Shown one piece after another: positions 1 through 8,534 of a DNA stretch of 53,385 nt (within the stretch, counting starts at the first letter, position 1; each line of letters begins with the position of its first letter). The notes under the pieces were generated by a model that saw only the letters and a program-made list of their open reading frames with translations, had not been told where the DNA came from and ran no database searches. The stretch is from an uncultured Eubacterium sp. (GTDB lineage Bacteria > Bacillota > Clostridia > Lachnospirales > Lachnospiraceae), in contig CAJTZN010000008.1 in assembly GCA_910584065.1 (NCBI GenBank), forward strand, positions 1 to 53,385, read 5' to 3'. The position numbers and the translations under genes are program-made.

Positions 1-1379
1 CGGAGGAGGAGCGGAGACGACAGGCAGCGCGCTGTATGGACTGCGGCGTGCCGTTTTGCCAGTCCGGTATGATGATCGGCGGCATGGCTTCGGGGTGTCC
101 GCTGAACAATATGTGTCCTGAGTGGAATGACCTCATCTATGTCGGCAATTATAAGGAGGCGCTCGGCCGTCTCCTGAAAACCAATAATTTTCCGGAGTTT
201 ACATCCCGCGTCTGTCCGGCTCCGTGCGAGGCCGCCTGCACATGCGGTCTGAACGATGAGCCGGTCTGCATCAAAGAAAATGAACACGCGATCATAGAAT
301 ATGGATATGAAAACGGACAGATGGAGGCAAAGCCGCCGAAAGTCAGGACGGGAAAAAAAGTGGCGGTGGTCGGTTCCGGCCCCGCCGGCCTCGCGGCGGC
401 AGACCAGCTCAATAAGCGCGGGCACAATGTGACGGTATTTGAGCGCTCCGATCGTCCGGGTGGGCTGCTCATGTACGGGATCCCGAATATGAAGCTCGAG
501 AAGTCCGTCATTGAGAGAACCGTGAGCCGCCTGATGAAAGAGGGGATCGTATTTAAAACAGGAGTAAACGTCGGCGTCGACGTGAAAGCGGAAAATCTTC
601 TCGCGGAATTTGACCGCGTGATCCTCGCCTGTGGTTCGTCCCATCCGAGGGATATAAAGGTTCCGGGGCGCGAGGCGGACGGCGTTTATTTCGCGGTCGA
701 TTATCTGACGCGCGTGACAAAGCACGTACTCGATCCGCAGTTTTCTGATTATATTGACGCGAAAGGCAAACATGTCGTCGTGATCGGCGGCGGCGATACC
801 GGAAACGACTGCGTCGGTTCCTCGATCCGTCAGGGGGCAAAGAGCGTCGTCCAGCTCGAAATGATGCCAAAGCCGCCTGCAGAGAGAACAGAGGACAATC
901 CGTGGCCGGAGTGGCCGAAGGTACAGAAAACCGACTACGGCCAGCAGGAGGCGATCGCGGTATTTGGAAGCGATCCCCGCCTGTATGAGACGACGGTGAA
1001 GGAATTTGTCAAAGATAAAAATGGGAAACTCACGAAAGTAAGAGCGGTAAAACTGGCGTGGGAGAAAGAGGATGAGACGGGCCGGATGAAGATGAGTGAG
1101 GTGCCTGACAGTGAATTTGAACTCGACGCCGATCTCGTTCTGATCGCCGCTGGATTTCTTGGCACGCAGGCATATGTGGCAGACGACTTTGCGCTGAAAC
1201 TGAACGCCCGGACGAATGTGGACACAAAACCGGGACAGTATAAGACAAGCGCAGACCGGGTGTTTACCGCAGGCGATATGCACCGCGGGCAGTCGCTCGT
1301 CGTGTGGGCGATCCGGGAGGGAAGAGAAGCGGCAAGGCAGGTTGACGAGGATCTGATGGGATATTCCAATTTGAATTGA
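1..1379 (+). CDS. gltD: Glutamate synthase small (beta) subunit, 5'-truncated
   Basis: FAD/NAD(P)H subunit that feeds electrons to glutamate synthase, which makes two glutamates from glutamine and 2-oxoglutarate. The reading frame is open from base 3, upstream of the first ATG at 36, and reads EEERRRQAARCMDCGVPFC, the usual family context, so the true start lies outside the window. Cysteines for the N-terminal 4Fe-4S clusters are visible (CMDCGVPFC, CPLNNMCPEW, RVCPAPCEAACTCG), followed by the dinucleotide-binding GSGPAGLAAA and a second one, GGGDTGNDC. The C-terminus GDMHRGQSLVVWAIREGREAA is typical. The stop lies about 20 bases before the next gene, so it is probably co-transcribed with it. 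The large subunit is presumably upstream of the window. Confidence 0.95.
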   Translation, partial: EEERRRQAARCMDCGVPFCQSGMMIGGMASGCPLNNMCPEWNDLIYVGNYKEALGRLLKTNNFPEFTSRVCPAPCEAACTCGLNDEPVCIKENEHAIIEYGYENGQMEAKPPKVRTGKKVAVVGSGPAGLAAADQLNKRGHNVTVFERSDRPGGLLMYGIPNMKLEKSVIERTVSRLMKEGIVFKTGVNVGVDVKAENLLAEFDRVILACGSSHPRDIKVPGREADGVYFAVDYLTRVTKHVLDPQFSDYIDAKGKHVVVIGGGDTGNDCVGSSIRQGAKSVVQLEMMPKPPAERTEDNPWPEWPKVQKTDYGQQEAIAVFGSDPRLYETTVKEFVKDKNGKLTKVRAVKLAWEKEDETGRMKMSEVPDSEFELDADLVLIAAGFLGTQAYVADDFALKLNARTNVDTKPGQYKTSADRVFTAGDMHRGQSLVVWAIREGREAARQVDEDLMGYSNLN

Positions 1380-1399
1380 TGAAGAAGGGAGAAGCCAAA

Positions 1400-2713
1400 A
1401 TGGAACGATATACGAGGGAAGATATGATCCGGATGGTAGAAGAGGAGGACGTCGGTTTTATCCGTCTCCAGTTTGTGGACAGCTCGGGGGCGTTAAAAAA
1501 CGTCGCGCTGACCAGTGATCATCTCGACCGCATCTTAGATAACCGGTGTGTGTTTGACGGCGCCGCGATACAGGGATTTGATACAAAGGAGTCGTCGGAG
1601 TTCATCCTCGCGCCCGATCTGGATACGTTTACGATTTTCCCGTGGCGTCCCCAGAGGGGGCGGGTGGCCAGATTCATCTGTGACGTCCTGAATCCGGACG
1701 GATCACCGTATGAGGCAGATTCGAGGTATATACTAAAAAAGGTGCTCGCGCAGACCGCGCGGGAAGGTTACACATTTCAGGCGGGGCCGGAAAACCAGTT
1801 TTTCCTCTTTGACACGGATGAAAACGGGCAGCCGACCACCAATTCCCATGAAAAGGGCGGATTTTTCGATATCGGGCCGCTGGATTCCGGTGAAAACGCC
1901 AGACGCGATATGGTCCTCTCGCTGGAGGAAATGGGATTTGCGATGGAGAGCTCTTACCACTATAACGAGGTGGCGCAGCACGGCATTAACTTTATGTACG
2001 ACGAGGGACTTTGTACCGCGGATAATATTATGACGTTCCGGCTTACCGTGAGGACAGTAGCCAAACGCCACGGACTTCACGCGACGTTCATGCCGAAGCC
2101 TAGATATGGCATCAAGGGTTCCGGCATGAACCTCAACATGTTTTTAAGTAAAAACGGAAAAAATGTTTTTATCGACGAACAGGCAGCTGACGGTCTGAGC
2201 CGGGAAGCCTATCACTTCATGGCCGGGATCATCCACCATATCAAAGGACTGACGCTTATCAATAATCCGATCGTCAATTCGTATAAACGGCTTGTTCCAG
2301 GGTATAATGCGCCTGTGGAGATTACGTGGTCGAGAACGAACCGCACGCCGCTGATCCGGCTCACCAATGTCGGGAGTACGAATTCCCGCGTTGTCCTGCG
2401 CAGCCCGGACGGGGCGAGCAACCCGTATCTCGTATTGGCTGGATGTCTGGCCGCGGGGATGGAAGGAATTCGGAATGAACTGGAGCCGCCGGTCAGTATG
2501 GAAGACGCTGCTGGCAACCCGGATGTGAAATTCGATATCCTTCCGCGGAATCTGCGTGAGGCGATCCGGGCGTTTGAGGAAGATTCTTTTCTGACCGATG
2601 TATTCGGAGAGACGCTGTCGCAGATCATCATCCGCCAGAAACAGGAGGAATGGGAAGAATTTTCACGCCAGGTCACGGCGTGGGAAGTGGAAAAATACCT
2701 GGATCGTATTTAG
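1400..2713 (+). CDS. Glutamine synthetase-like pseudoenzyme (GSI fold, catalytic residues lost)
   Basis: 437 residues, collinear with Bacillus-type GlnA over its whole length (IRLQFVDSSG, GGFFDIGPLD, RHGLHATFMPKP, NSYKRLVPGY, WEVEKYLDRI), so the fold is surely glutamine synthetase. The active site is not. Aligned by eye, the metal-ligand motif GPEPEFF reads GPENQFF (residues 129-135); SHHEVAPGQHE reads SYHYNEVAQHG (185-195), replacing both glutamates; the metal His of GSGMHCN is Asn244; the catalytic flap Glu of PGYEAP is Asn303; and RVEVR is RVVLR (Val332). Only one metal glutamate (Glu131) remains. Glutamine synthesis therefore looks impossible, and a sensory or structural role is an inference. 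The start at 1400 is chosen for the AAGGGAG at 1385-1391; a TTG/ATG pair at 1376/1379 overlaps the gltD stop but has no clear site. The next gene encodes an RNA-binding antiterminator. Confidence 0.9.
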   Translation: MERYTREDMIRMVEEEDVGFIRLQFVDSSGALKNVALTSDHLDRILDNRCVFDGAAIQGFDTKESSEFILAPDLDTFTIFPWRPQRGRVARFICDVLNPDGSPYEADSRYILKKVLAQTAREGYTFQAGPENQFFLFDTDENGQPTTNSHEKGGFFDIGPLDSGENARRDMVLSLEEMGFAMESSYHYNEVAQHGINFMYDEGLCTADNIMTFRLTVRTVAKRHGLHATFMPKPRYGIKGSGMNLNMFLSKNGKNVFIDEQAADGLSREAYHFMAGIIHHIKGLTLINNPIVNSYKRLVPGYNAPVEITWSRTNRTPLIRLTNVGSTNSRVVLRSPDGASNPYLVLAGCLAAGMEGIRNELEPPVSMEDAAGNPDVKFDILPRNLREAIRAFEEDSFLTDVFGETLSQIIIRQKQEEWEEFSRQVTAWEVEKYLDRI

Positions 2714-2808
2714 TCCGGGGGCGGAAAAAATGTGCAGCGGACACATGGCGTGCCGAATGCGCGTGGAAAGTTGGACACAGAATATAAAAAGGCCGCCGGC
2801 GGAGGTGA

Positions 2809-3360
2809 ATGACGGATATGCGGGTAATGGTTGCATTTGCCAAACTTGACGATGCAAAAAAAATAAAAAATGTTTTGAACCGGAGCGGATTTGATGATAT
2901 ACTAGCATGTAGCAGCGCGTATCAGGTCATCAGTGCGGCCAATGATTCCGATGGCGGCGTGGTCGTGTGCGGGTATAAGCTGGCGGATATGCACTACAGC
3001 GAACTGTACGGGTATCTGCCGCGGGAATGTTCGATGTTACTTGTGGCAAGTCCGGAAAAACTCCAGGACTGTTACAGCCAGGACATCGTATGCCTGGCGA
3101 TGCCGATCCACGCGCAGGAACTGGTCAGTACGGTGCGGATGATGACGATGGATGTCGCCAGAGAGCTGAAACGCCGCCGGAAACACCAGCCCAAAAGGCG
3201 GTCGCCGCAAGAGCAGAAAACGCTTGATGCGGCAAAAGCCCTCCTGATGGAGCGCAATCAGATGACGGAAGCCGAGGCGCACAAATACATACAGAAGTTA
3301 AGTATGGACAGCGGCAATGATCTGATCGAGACGGCGGAAATGATACTGGCATTGGAATGA
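2809..3360 (+). CDS. ANTAR-domain antiterminator with degenerate receiver
   Basis: 183 residues. The C-terminal third (roughly 137-182) matches the ANTAR RNA-binding domain: AKALLMERNQMTEAEAHKYI followed by LIETAEMIL, which binds paired hexaloop hairpins in leader RNAs and prevents termination. The N-terminal part has the size and strand pattern of a response-regulator receiver, but the phospho-acceptor Asp is replaced (VVVCGYKLADM, Gly55) and the acidic pair after strand one is missing (VMVAFAKL), so control by phosphorylation is unlikely. It sits 95 bases after the glutamine-synthetase-like gene and 33 before carA, probably in one operon. GGAGG at 2801-2805 is only 3 bases from this ATG; an in-frame ATG at 2818 is 12 bases away, so the start is uncertain by three codons. 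A signal from the neighbouring pseudoenzyme is a plausible alternative to phosphorylation. Confidence 0.88.
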   Translation: MTDMRVMVAFAKLDDAKKIKNVLNRSGFDDILACSSAYQVISAANDSDGGVVVCGYKLADMHYSELYGYLPRECSMLLVASPEKLQDCYSQDIVCLAMPIHAQELVSTVRMMTMDVARELKRRRKHQPKRRSPQEQKTLDAAKALLMERNQMTEAEAHKYIQKLSMDSGNDLIETAEMILALE

Positions 3361-3393
3361 TGTCTGGGTATGATGGAAATATGGAGGAAAAGT

Positions 3394-4506
3394 ATGAAAT
3401 CCTATTTGATTTTGGAAGACGGAACCGTGTTTTCGGGAAAAAGTATCGGGAGCACGAGAGAGGTCATAAGTGAGATTGTGTTCAACACGTCCATGACGGG
3501 GTATCTCGAAGTGCTGACAGACCCGAGTTATGCGGGACAGGCCGTGACGATGACCTACCCGCTGATCGGAAACTACGGTATCTGCCGGAAGGATATGGAA
3601 TCGAAACAATCGAGTGTGGACGGGTTCATCGTCCGGGAGCTGTCCCGGCTCGGCAGCAACTTCCGGGATGAGCAGAGTATCCAGGATTTTCTCGTGGAAC
3701 AGAACATTCCGGGGATCGAGGGAATCGACACCCGCGCGCTCACAAAGATCCTCCGTGAAAAGGGGACGATGAACGGTATGATCACGACGAATGAAAATTA
3801 CGAGCTGGATGACGTGATCGGCCGCTTAAAACAATATAGGGTTCTCGGTGTCGTGAACAAGGTGACGGTAAAGCAGCCTGTTACGTACGTACCGGGGCAG
3901 ATCGATACAGATAGCAGCATTCCCGTTACGAAGAAGGTTGCTATTCTTGACGTTGGGACAAAATTGAATATCGCCAGGAGCCTTTTAGCGCGCGGATGTG
4001 AGGTCACGGTATATCCGGCGGGGACGGAGGCGGAAGTGATCTTAGCTGAACAGCCAGACGGCATTATGATCACAAACGGGCCGGGAGATCCGAAGGAGTG
4101 TACGGAGGTGATCGAAACGATCAAACAGATTTATGAATCGGGGATCCCCGTTTTCGCGATCTGTCTCGGCCATCAGCTGATGGCGCTGGCTAACGGCGCC
4201 GATACGGAGAAAATGAAGTACGGGCACCGCGGTGCCAATCATCCCGTCAAGGACTTAGAAACCGGGCGCGTGTATATTTCGTCCCAGAATCACGGCTATG
4301 TCGTCAAGGCGGATACCGTTCCCAGACAGAAGGCGGACATTTCGTTCGTGAATGTAAACGATGGCACGGTGGAGGGACTGAAATATAAAGAGAAGCCGGT
4401 CTTTACCGTGCAGTTTCACCCGGAAGCCTGTGCCGGGCCGAGGGATTCGGAAGTGTTGTTTGATCGATTTATGACATATATGGAGGAAAACGATGCCAAA
4501 AAGTAA
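3394..4506 (+). CDS. carA: Carbamoyl-phosphate synthase small (glutaminase) subunit
   Basis: Hydrolyses glutamine and passes ammonia to CarB to make carbamoyl phosphate for arginine and pyrimidine synthesis. 370 residues, the normal length. The N-terminal half is the CarA-specific domain (LEDGTVFSGKSIG, FNTSMTGYLEVLTDPSYAGQ). The C-terminal half is a class I amidotransferase with nucleophile Cys257 (AICLGHQ) and the His-Glu pair in QFHPEACAGPRD. The start at 3394 has GGAGG at 3383-3387; ATGs at 3370 and 3373 in frame lack a site. It overlaps carB by 14 bases. The glutamine link fits the operon shared with gltD and the glutamine-synthetase-like gene. Confidence 0.97.
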   Translation: MKSYLILEDGTVFSGKSIGSTREVISEIVFNTSMTGYLEVLTDPSYAGQAVTMTYPLIGNYGICRKDMESKQSSVDGFIVRELSRLGSNFRDEQSIQDFLVEQNIPGIEGIDTRALTKILREKGTMNGMITTNENYELDDVIGRLKQYRVLGVVNKVTVKQPVTYVPGQIDTDSSIPVTKKVAILDVGTKLNIARSLLARGCEVTVYPAGTEAEVILAEQPDGIMITNGPGDPKECTEVIETIKQIYESGIPVFAICLGHQLMALANGADTEKMKYGHRGANHPVKDLETGRVYISSQNHGYVVKADTVPRQKADISFVNVNDGTVEGLKYKEKPVFTVQFHPEACAGPRDSEVLFDRFMTYMEENDAKK

Positions 4507-7500
4507 AGGAATTAGGAAAGTCCTGGTCATCGGTTCGGGGCCGATCGTCATCGGACAGGCGGCGGAATTTGATTACGCGGGAACGCAGGCGTGCCGTTCC
4601 CTGAAAGAAGAGGGGATCGAGGTCGTCCTCATCAATTCAAATCCGGCTACGATCATGACGGACAAAGAAATTGCGGATAAGGTCTATATCGAACCGCTTA
4701 CGACGGATGTAGTAAAAAATCTCATCCGCAAGGAAAAGCCGGACAGCGTACTGCCGACGCTCGGCGGGCAGGCGGCGCTCAATATCGCAATGGAGCTGGA
4801 AGAGTCCGGTTTTTTGGCAGATCAGAAGGTGCGTCTGATCGGTACGACGTCCCAGACGATCAAACGGGCGGAAGACCGTCTGGCATTCAAACAGACGATG
4901 GAGAAGATCGGGGAGCCGATCGCGGCAAGCGAGGTCGTGGAAACGGTAGAGGATGCTGTCGCATTTACGAATACGATCGGGTATCCGGTCGTCATCCGTC
5001 CGGCGTATACGCTCGGGGGCAGCGGCGGCGGGATTGCCGATCATGAGGAAGAACTGCGCGATATATGCGCCAATGGACTCCGTCTGTCCCGTGTCGGCCA
5101 GTGTCTGATCGAGCGGTGTATCGCGGGTTGGAAGGAGATCGAATATGAGGTCATGCGCGACGGCAGCGGAAACTGCATCACGGTGTGCAATATGGAAAAC
5201 CTTGATCCGGTCGGCGTTCACACCGGGGACAGCATCGTCGTGGCGCCGTCGCAGACACTCTCCGACAAAGAGTATCAGATGCTCCGCTCGTCGGCGCTCA
5301 ATATCATTACGGAACTTCAGATCACCGGAGGATGTAACGTGCAGTTTGCCCTGCACCCCGAATCATTTGAATACTGTGTCATCGAGGTCAATCCGCGCGT
5401 GAGCCGTTCGTCGGCCCTTGCATCGAAGGCGACGGGGTATCCGATCGCGAAGGTGGCGGCCAAGATCGCGCTCGGCTACACGCTCGATGAAATCCCGAAC
5501 GCGGTGACGGGTAAGACGTTTGCCAGCTTCGAGCCGGCACTCGATTATTGTGTCGTCAAGATCCCGAGGCTCCCGTTCGATAAATTTATCAAGGCAAAAC
5601 GGACGCTGACGACGCAGATGAAGGCGACCGGTGAGGTCATGAGCATCTGTACGAACTTTGAGGGGGCGCTGATGAAAGCGCTCCGCTCCCTCGAGCAGCA
5701 CATTGACAGCCTCGATATCGGGAGGTATACCGACCGCTCAAAAGAGGAACTGCTCGAACGGGTGGAAATCGTGGATGACCGGCGGATCTTCGTGATCGCG
5801 GAACTGATTCGCAAGGGCGCTACGTACAGCGAGATACACGAGATAACGAAAATTGACAAATGGTTTATTGATAAAATTGCGATCCTCGTAGAGATGGAGC
5901 AGCGGCTGAAAAACGAAACGCTGACGGCAGAGCTTCTGTCCGAGGCCAAGCGCATCGAGTTTCCCGACCGCGTCATCGCGGAGTATACGGGGATGACCGA
6001 GCGGGAGGTCCGCGGCATGCGGATCGAACACGGCATTACCGCGTCGTTTAAGATGGTTGATACGTGCGCCGCGGAGTTTGAGGCGGCAACCCCGTATTAT
6101 TACAGCTGTTTTGGCAGTCAGTGTGAGGTGGACGCCACGAGGACGAAGAAAAAAGTGCTCGTTCTCGGATCCGGCCCGATCCGGATCGGTCAGGGCATTG
6201 AATTTGATTTCTGTTCGGTGCACAGCGCCTGGTCGCTGGAACAGAGCGGTTTTGAGACGATTATCGTCAATAATAACCCAGAAACGGTCAGCACCGATTT
6301 TGACGTGGCAAATAAACTGTATTTTGAGCCGCTGACGGCGGAGGACGTGGCCAATATCGTGGATCTGGAGCAGCCGGACGGCGCGGTCGTCCAGTTTGGC
6401 GGACAGACGGCGATCAAACTCACGGAAGCGCTGCGGGATATGGGCGTGCCGATCTTCGGTACGAGCGCGGAAAATGTAGATGCCGCGGAGGACAGGGAAC
6501 TGTTCGACGCGATTTTGGAGGAGTGCGGCATTCCGAGGCCGAAAGGCCATACGGTCTACACGGCGGACGAGGCGATCCGCGCGGCCAATGAACTCGGCTA
6601 TCCGGTGTTAGTCCGCCCGTCTTACGTGCTCGGCGGCCAGGGGATGCAGATTGCGATCAACGACGACGACATCATGGAATTTATGTCCATCATCAACCGT
6701 CATGTGCAGGAACATCCGATCTTAGTCGATAAATACCTGATGGGAAAAGAGGTCGAAGTCGACGCCGTTTGCGACGGCGAAGAGATACTGATTCCCGGCA
6801 TTATGGAACATATCGAGCGGGCCGGCATCCACTCAGGTGACAGCATTTCCGTCTATCCGGCACAGGGTATCGGCCCGGACATTCAGGACGTGATTGTGGA
6901 TTATACGGAAAAACTGGCAAAGTCCCTTCACGTGATCGGACTGATCAATATTCAGTTCATCGTCTATGAGGAGCAGGTGTTCGTCATCGAGGTCAATCCC
7001 CGCTCGTCCCGCACGGTGCCGTATATCAGTAAAGTGACGGGGATTCCCATCGTCAAACTGGCTTCGCAGGTCATTCTCGGGAAGAAACTGCGGGAGTTAG
7101 GCGTTTCGTCCGGATTGGCAAAGAAAGCAGAACATATCGCGATCAAAATGCCGGTATTTTCGTTTGAGAAATTGCGCGGGGCCGAGATCAGCCTCGGGCC
7201 GGAGATGAAATCGACCGGCGAGTGCCTCGGTATCGCGAAAACATTTAATGAAGCGCTCTCAAAGGCGTTTCTTGGTGCGGGGATCTGTCTTCCGAAACAT
7301 AAGAAAATGATCATGACGGTAAGAAGGCAGGAACAAAAGGATGCCGTTTCGGTGGCGAAACGATTTTCAGCCCTCGGGTATGAAATCTACGCCACGAGGG
7401 GGACACAGAAGGCGCTGGCCGAGGCGGGCGTGGAAGTGATCGGCGTCAATAAGATCGAACAGGAGGCGCCGACGCTCATGGATCTTCTGCTCGGGCACGA

Positions 7501-7696
7501 GATCGACCTCGTGATCGACATTCCGAGACAGGGAGAGAACTCCCACGACGGATTCCTCATCCGCCGTGTATCAATCGAAACCGGCGTCACTTGCCTGACC
7601 TCGCTGGATACGGCAAATGCTTTACTCACAAGCCTGGAACATACGGATCCGAGTCGGATGTCGCTCATTGATATAGCGGAAGTGAAAGGATGTTGA
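4493..7696 (+). CDS. carB: Carbamoyl-phosphate synthase large subunit
   Basis: 1067 residues, full length. It contains the internal duplication typical of CarB: two ATP-grasp halves, each opened by a matching motif (VLVIGSGPIVIGQAAEFDYA near residue 10 and VLGSGPIRIGQGIEFDF near 557) and each with a carboxyphosphate or carbamate ATP-binding core (RPAYTLGGSGGG; RPSYVLGGQGM). The C-terminal MGS-like domain (ALGYEIYATRGTQKALAEAG to the end) is the usual allosteric site. The start has GGAGG a few bases upstream, inside the carA end, so the two are translationally coupled. It is the last gene of the nitrogen operon; the next gene is on the other strand. Confidence 0.97.
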   Translation: MPKSKGIRKVLVIGSGPIVIGQAAEFDYAGTQACRSLKEEGIEVVLINSNPATIMTDKEIADKVYIEPLTTDVVKNLIRKEKPDSVLPTLGGQAALNIAMELEESGFLADQKVRLIGTTSQTIKRAEDRLAFKQTMEKIGEPIAASEVVETVEDAVAFTNTIGYPVVIRPAYTLGGSGGGIADHEEELRDICANGLRLSRVGQCLIERCIAGWKEIEYEVMRDGSGNCITVCNMENLDPVGVHTGDSIVVAPSQTLSDKEYQMLRSSALNIITELQITGGCNVQFALHPESFEYCVIEVNPRVSRSSALASKATGYPIAKVAAKIALGYTLDEIPNAVTGKTFASFEPALDYCVVKIPRLPFDKFIKAKRTLTTQMKATGEVMSICTNFEGALMKALRSLEQHIDSLDIGRYTDRSKEELLERVEIVDDRRIFVIAELIRKGATYSEIHEITKIDKWFIDKIAILVEMEQRLKNETLTAELLSEAKRIEFPDRVIAEYTGMTEREVRGMRIEHGITASFKMVDTCAAEFEAATPYYYSCFGSQCEVDATRTKKKVLVLGSGPIRIGQGIEFDFCSVHSAWSLEQSGFETIIVNNNPETVSTDFDVANKLYFEPLTAEDVANIVDLEQPDGAVVQFGGQTAIKLTEALRDMGVPIFGTSAENVDAAEDRELFDAILEECGIPRPKGHTVYTADEAIRAANELGYPVLVRPSYVLGGQGMQIAINDDDIMEFMSIINRHVQEHPILVDKYLMGKEVEVDAVCDGEEILIPGIMEHIERAGIHSGDSISVYPAQGIGPDIQDVIVDYTEKLAKSLHVIGLINIQFIVYEEQVFVIEVNPRSSRTVPYISKVTGIPIVKLASQVILGKKLRELGVSSGLAKKAEHIAIKMPVFSFEKLRGAEISLGPEMKSTGECLGIAKTFNEALSKAFLGAGICLPKHKKMIMTVRRQEQKDAVSVAKRFSALGYEIYATRGTQKALAEAGVEVIGVNKIEQEAPTLMDLLLGHEIDLVIDIPRQGENSHDGFLIRRVSIETGVTCLTSLDTANALLTSLEHTDPSRMSLIDIAEVKGC

Positions 7697-7704
7697 ACGC
7701 CGAG

Positions 7705-7751
7705 CGCCGTTTCGGTTACAACGCTAAATCAGGTAATTGACCAGAACGGCG
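7705..7751. repeat. Imperfect inverted repeat between convergent carB and ktrA
   Basis: CGCCGTTTCGGT (7705-7716) faces ACCAGAACGGCG (7740-7751), pairing except for two central positions, with a 23-base loop. A related direct copy (GGCGTTTCGGTCTAC) follows from about 7755. It lies between two convergent genes, where a shared terminator would be expected, but there is no T-run, so the role is uncertain. Confidence 0.35.
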
Positions 7752-7765
7752 AACGGCGTTTCGGT

Positions 7766-8425
7766 CTACGCCGATGTCGTCTGCGCGGAAAGTCGGAACA
7801 CATCTTCGGACTTTCCGATCACGACAATCTGGTCATGTTCCTGAAAGCGGTAATCGCCGGATGGCATCGGATCAATCTTTTCGCCGTTTTTAATGGCGAT
7901 GATATTCACGTTATAGGTGGAGCGCACATTGATTTCCACGATGGATCTTCCTTTCCATCCGGGGATGATCGGAAGGTCAAAAATGGAGCAGTCCGACGTC
8001 AGTTCAATGTAGTCAAAAATATTGGTGGCGTTGTAGCGGACGGCCAGTTTTTCCGCGATCTCCCGTTCGGGAAAGAACACTTCGTCGGCGCCGATCTTTT
8101 TTAAAAATTTGGCCTGGCGCGCCTGCTTTGCTTTGGAAATCACACAGGTAGCCCCCTGTTCCTTTAAGATACAGGTGATTTCCAGCGAGGCATAAAAATT
8201 TTCACCGATCGCCACAAAACAGTAGTCGAAGTTATTGACGCCGATACTCTGTAAAACAGCCGGATTTGTGCAGTCGCCCGCGATCGCGTCGCTAAAGATC
8301 GTCGATAATTCCTGGATCCGCTCCTCATTTTTGTCAATGACCATCACATCGTTTCCGAGTTCCTGCATTTTGGCAGCCAGACAGGCGCCGAGAGTTCCCA
8401 TACCGATCACTAATATTGATTTCAT
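7766..8425 (-). CDS. ktrA: Potassium uptake regulatory subunit (KtrA/TrkA type, RCK domains)
   Basis: 219 residues, the size of single-RCK KtrA proteins. The N-terminus is a Rossmann RCK_N domain with the nucleotide loop GMGTLG and the acidic end of strand two (VIDKNEERI), then GDCTNPAVL. The C-terminal part (about 140-215) fits the TrkA_C (RCK_C) ligand-binding domain. It forms a cytoplasmic ring that gates the membrane subunit encoded just upstream. GGAGG precedes the ATG by about six bases. The last residues are variable. Members of this family respond to ATP/ADP or cyclic di-AMP; nothing in the sequence says which applies here. Confidence 0.92.
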   Translation of the reverse strand: MKSILVIGMGTLGACLAAKMQELGNDVMVIDKNEERIQELSTIFSDAIAGDCTNPAVLQSIGVNNFDYCFVAIGENFYASLEITCILKEQGATCVISKAKQARQAKFLKKIGADEVFFPEREIAEKLAVRYNATNIFDYIELTSDCSIFDLPIIPGWKGRSIVEINVRSTYNVNIIAIKNGEKIDPMPSGDYRFQEHDQIVVIGKSEDVFRLSAQTTSA

Positions 8426-8480
8426 AGATTTCCTCCATTTTCATTTACACTTCCCAGTGTTTCATTCTCACTTTCAAACA

Positions 8481-8497
8481 TGCCGCCGCAGGCGGCA
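8481..8497 (-). other. GC-rich hairpin between ktrB and ktrA
   Basis: TGCCGCC-GCA-GGCGGCA gives a perfect 7-bp stem with a three-base loop in the 109-bp gap between ktrB and ktrA (both on the minus strand). No long T-run follows, so it may be a weak attenuator or an mRNA processing/stabilising hairpin that sets unequal expression of the two subunits. Confidence 0.5.
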
Positions 8498-8534
8498 CAA
8501 ACATTTTCATGAAGAACGCTGTTGTTTCGGTTCT

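Noticed and set aside
2714..2808. Possible small gene between the glutamine synthetase-like and ANTAR genes
   Set aside because: Only frames running out of neighbouring genes are present; no start with a ribosome binding site.
7835..8104. Small plus-strand frame within ktrA
   Set aside because: Antisense of a well-conserved gene; no ribosome binding site.
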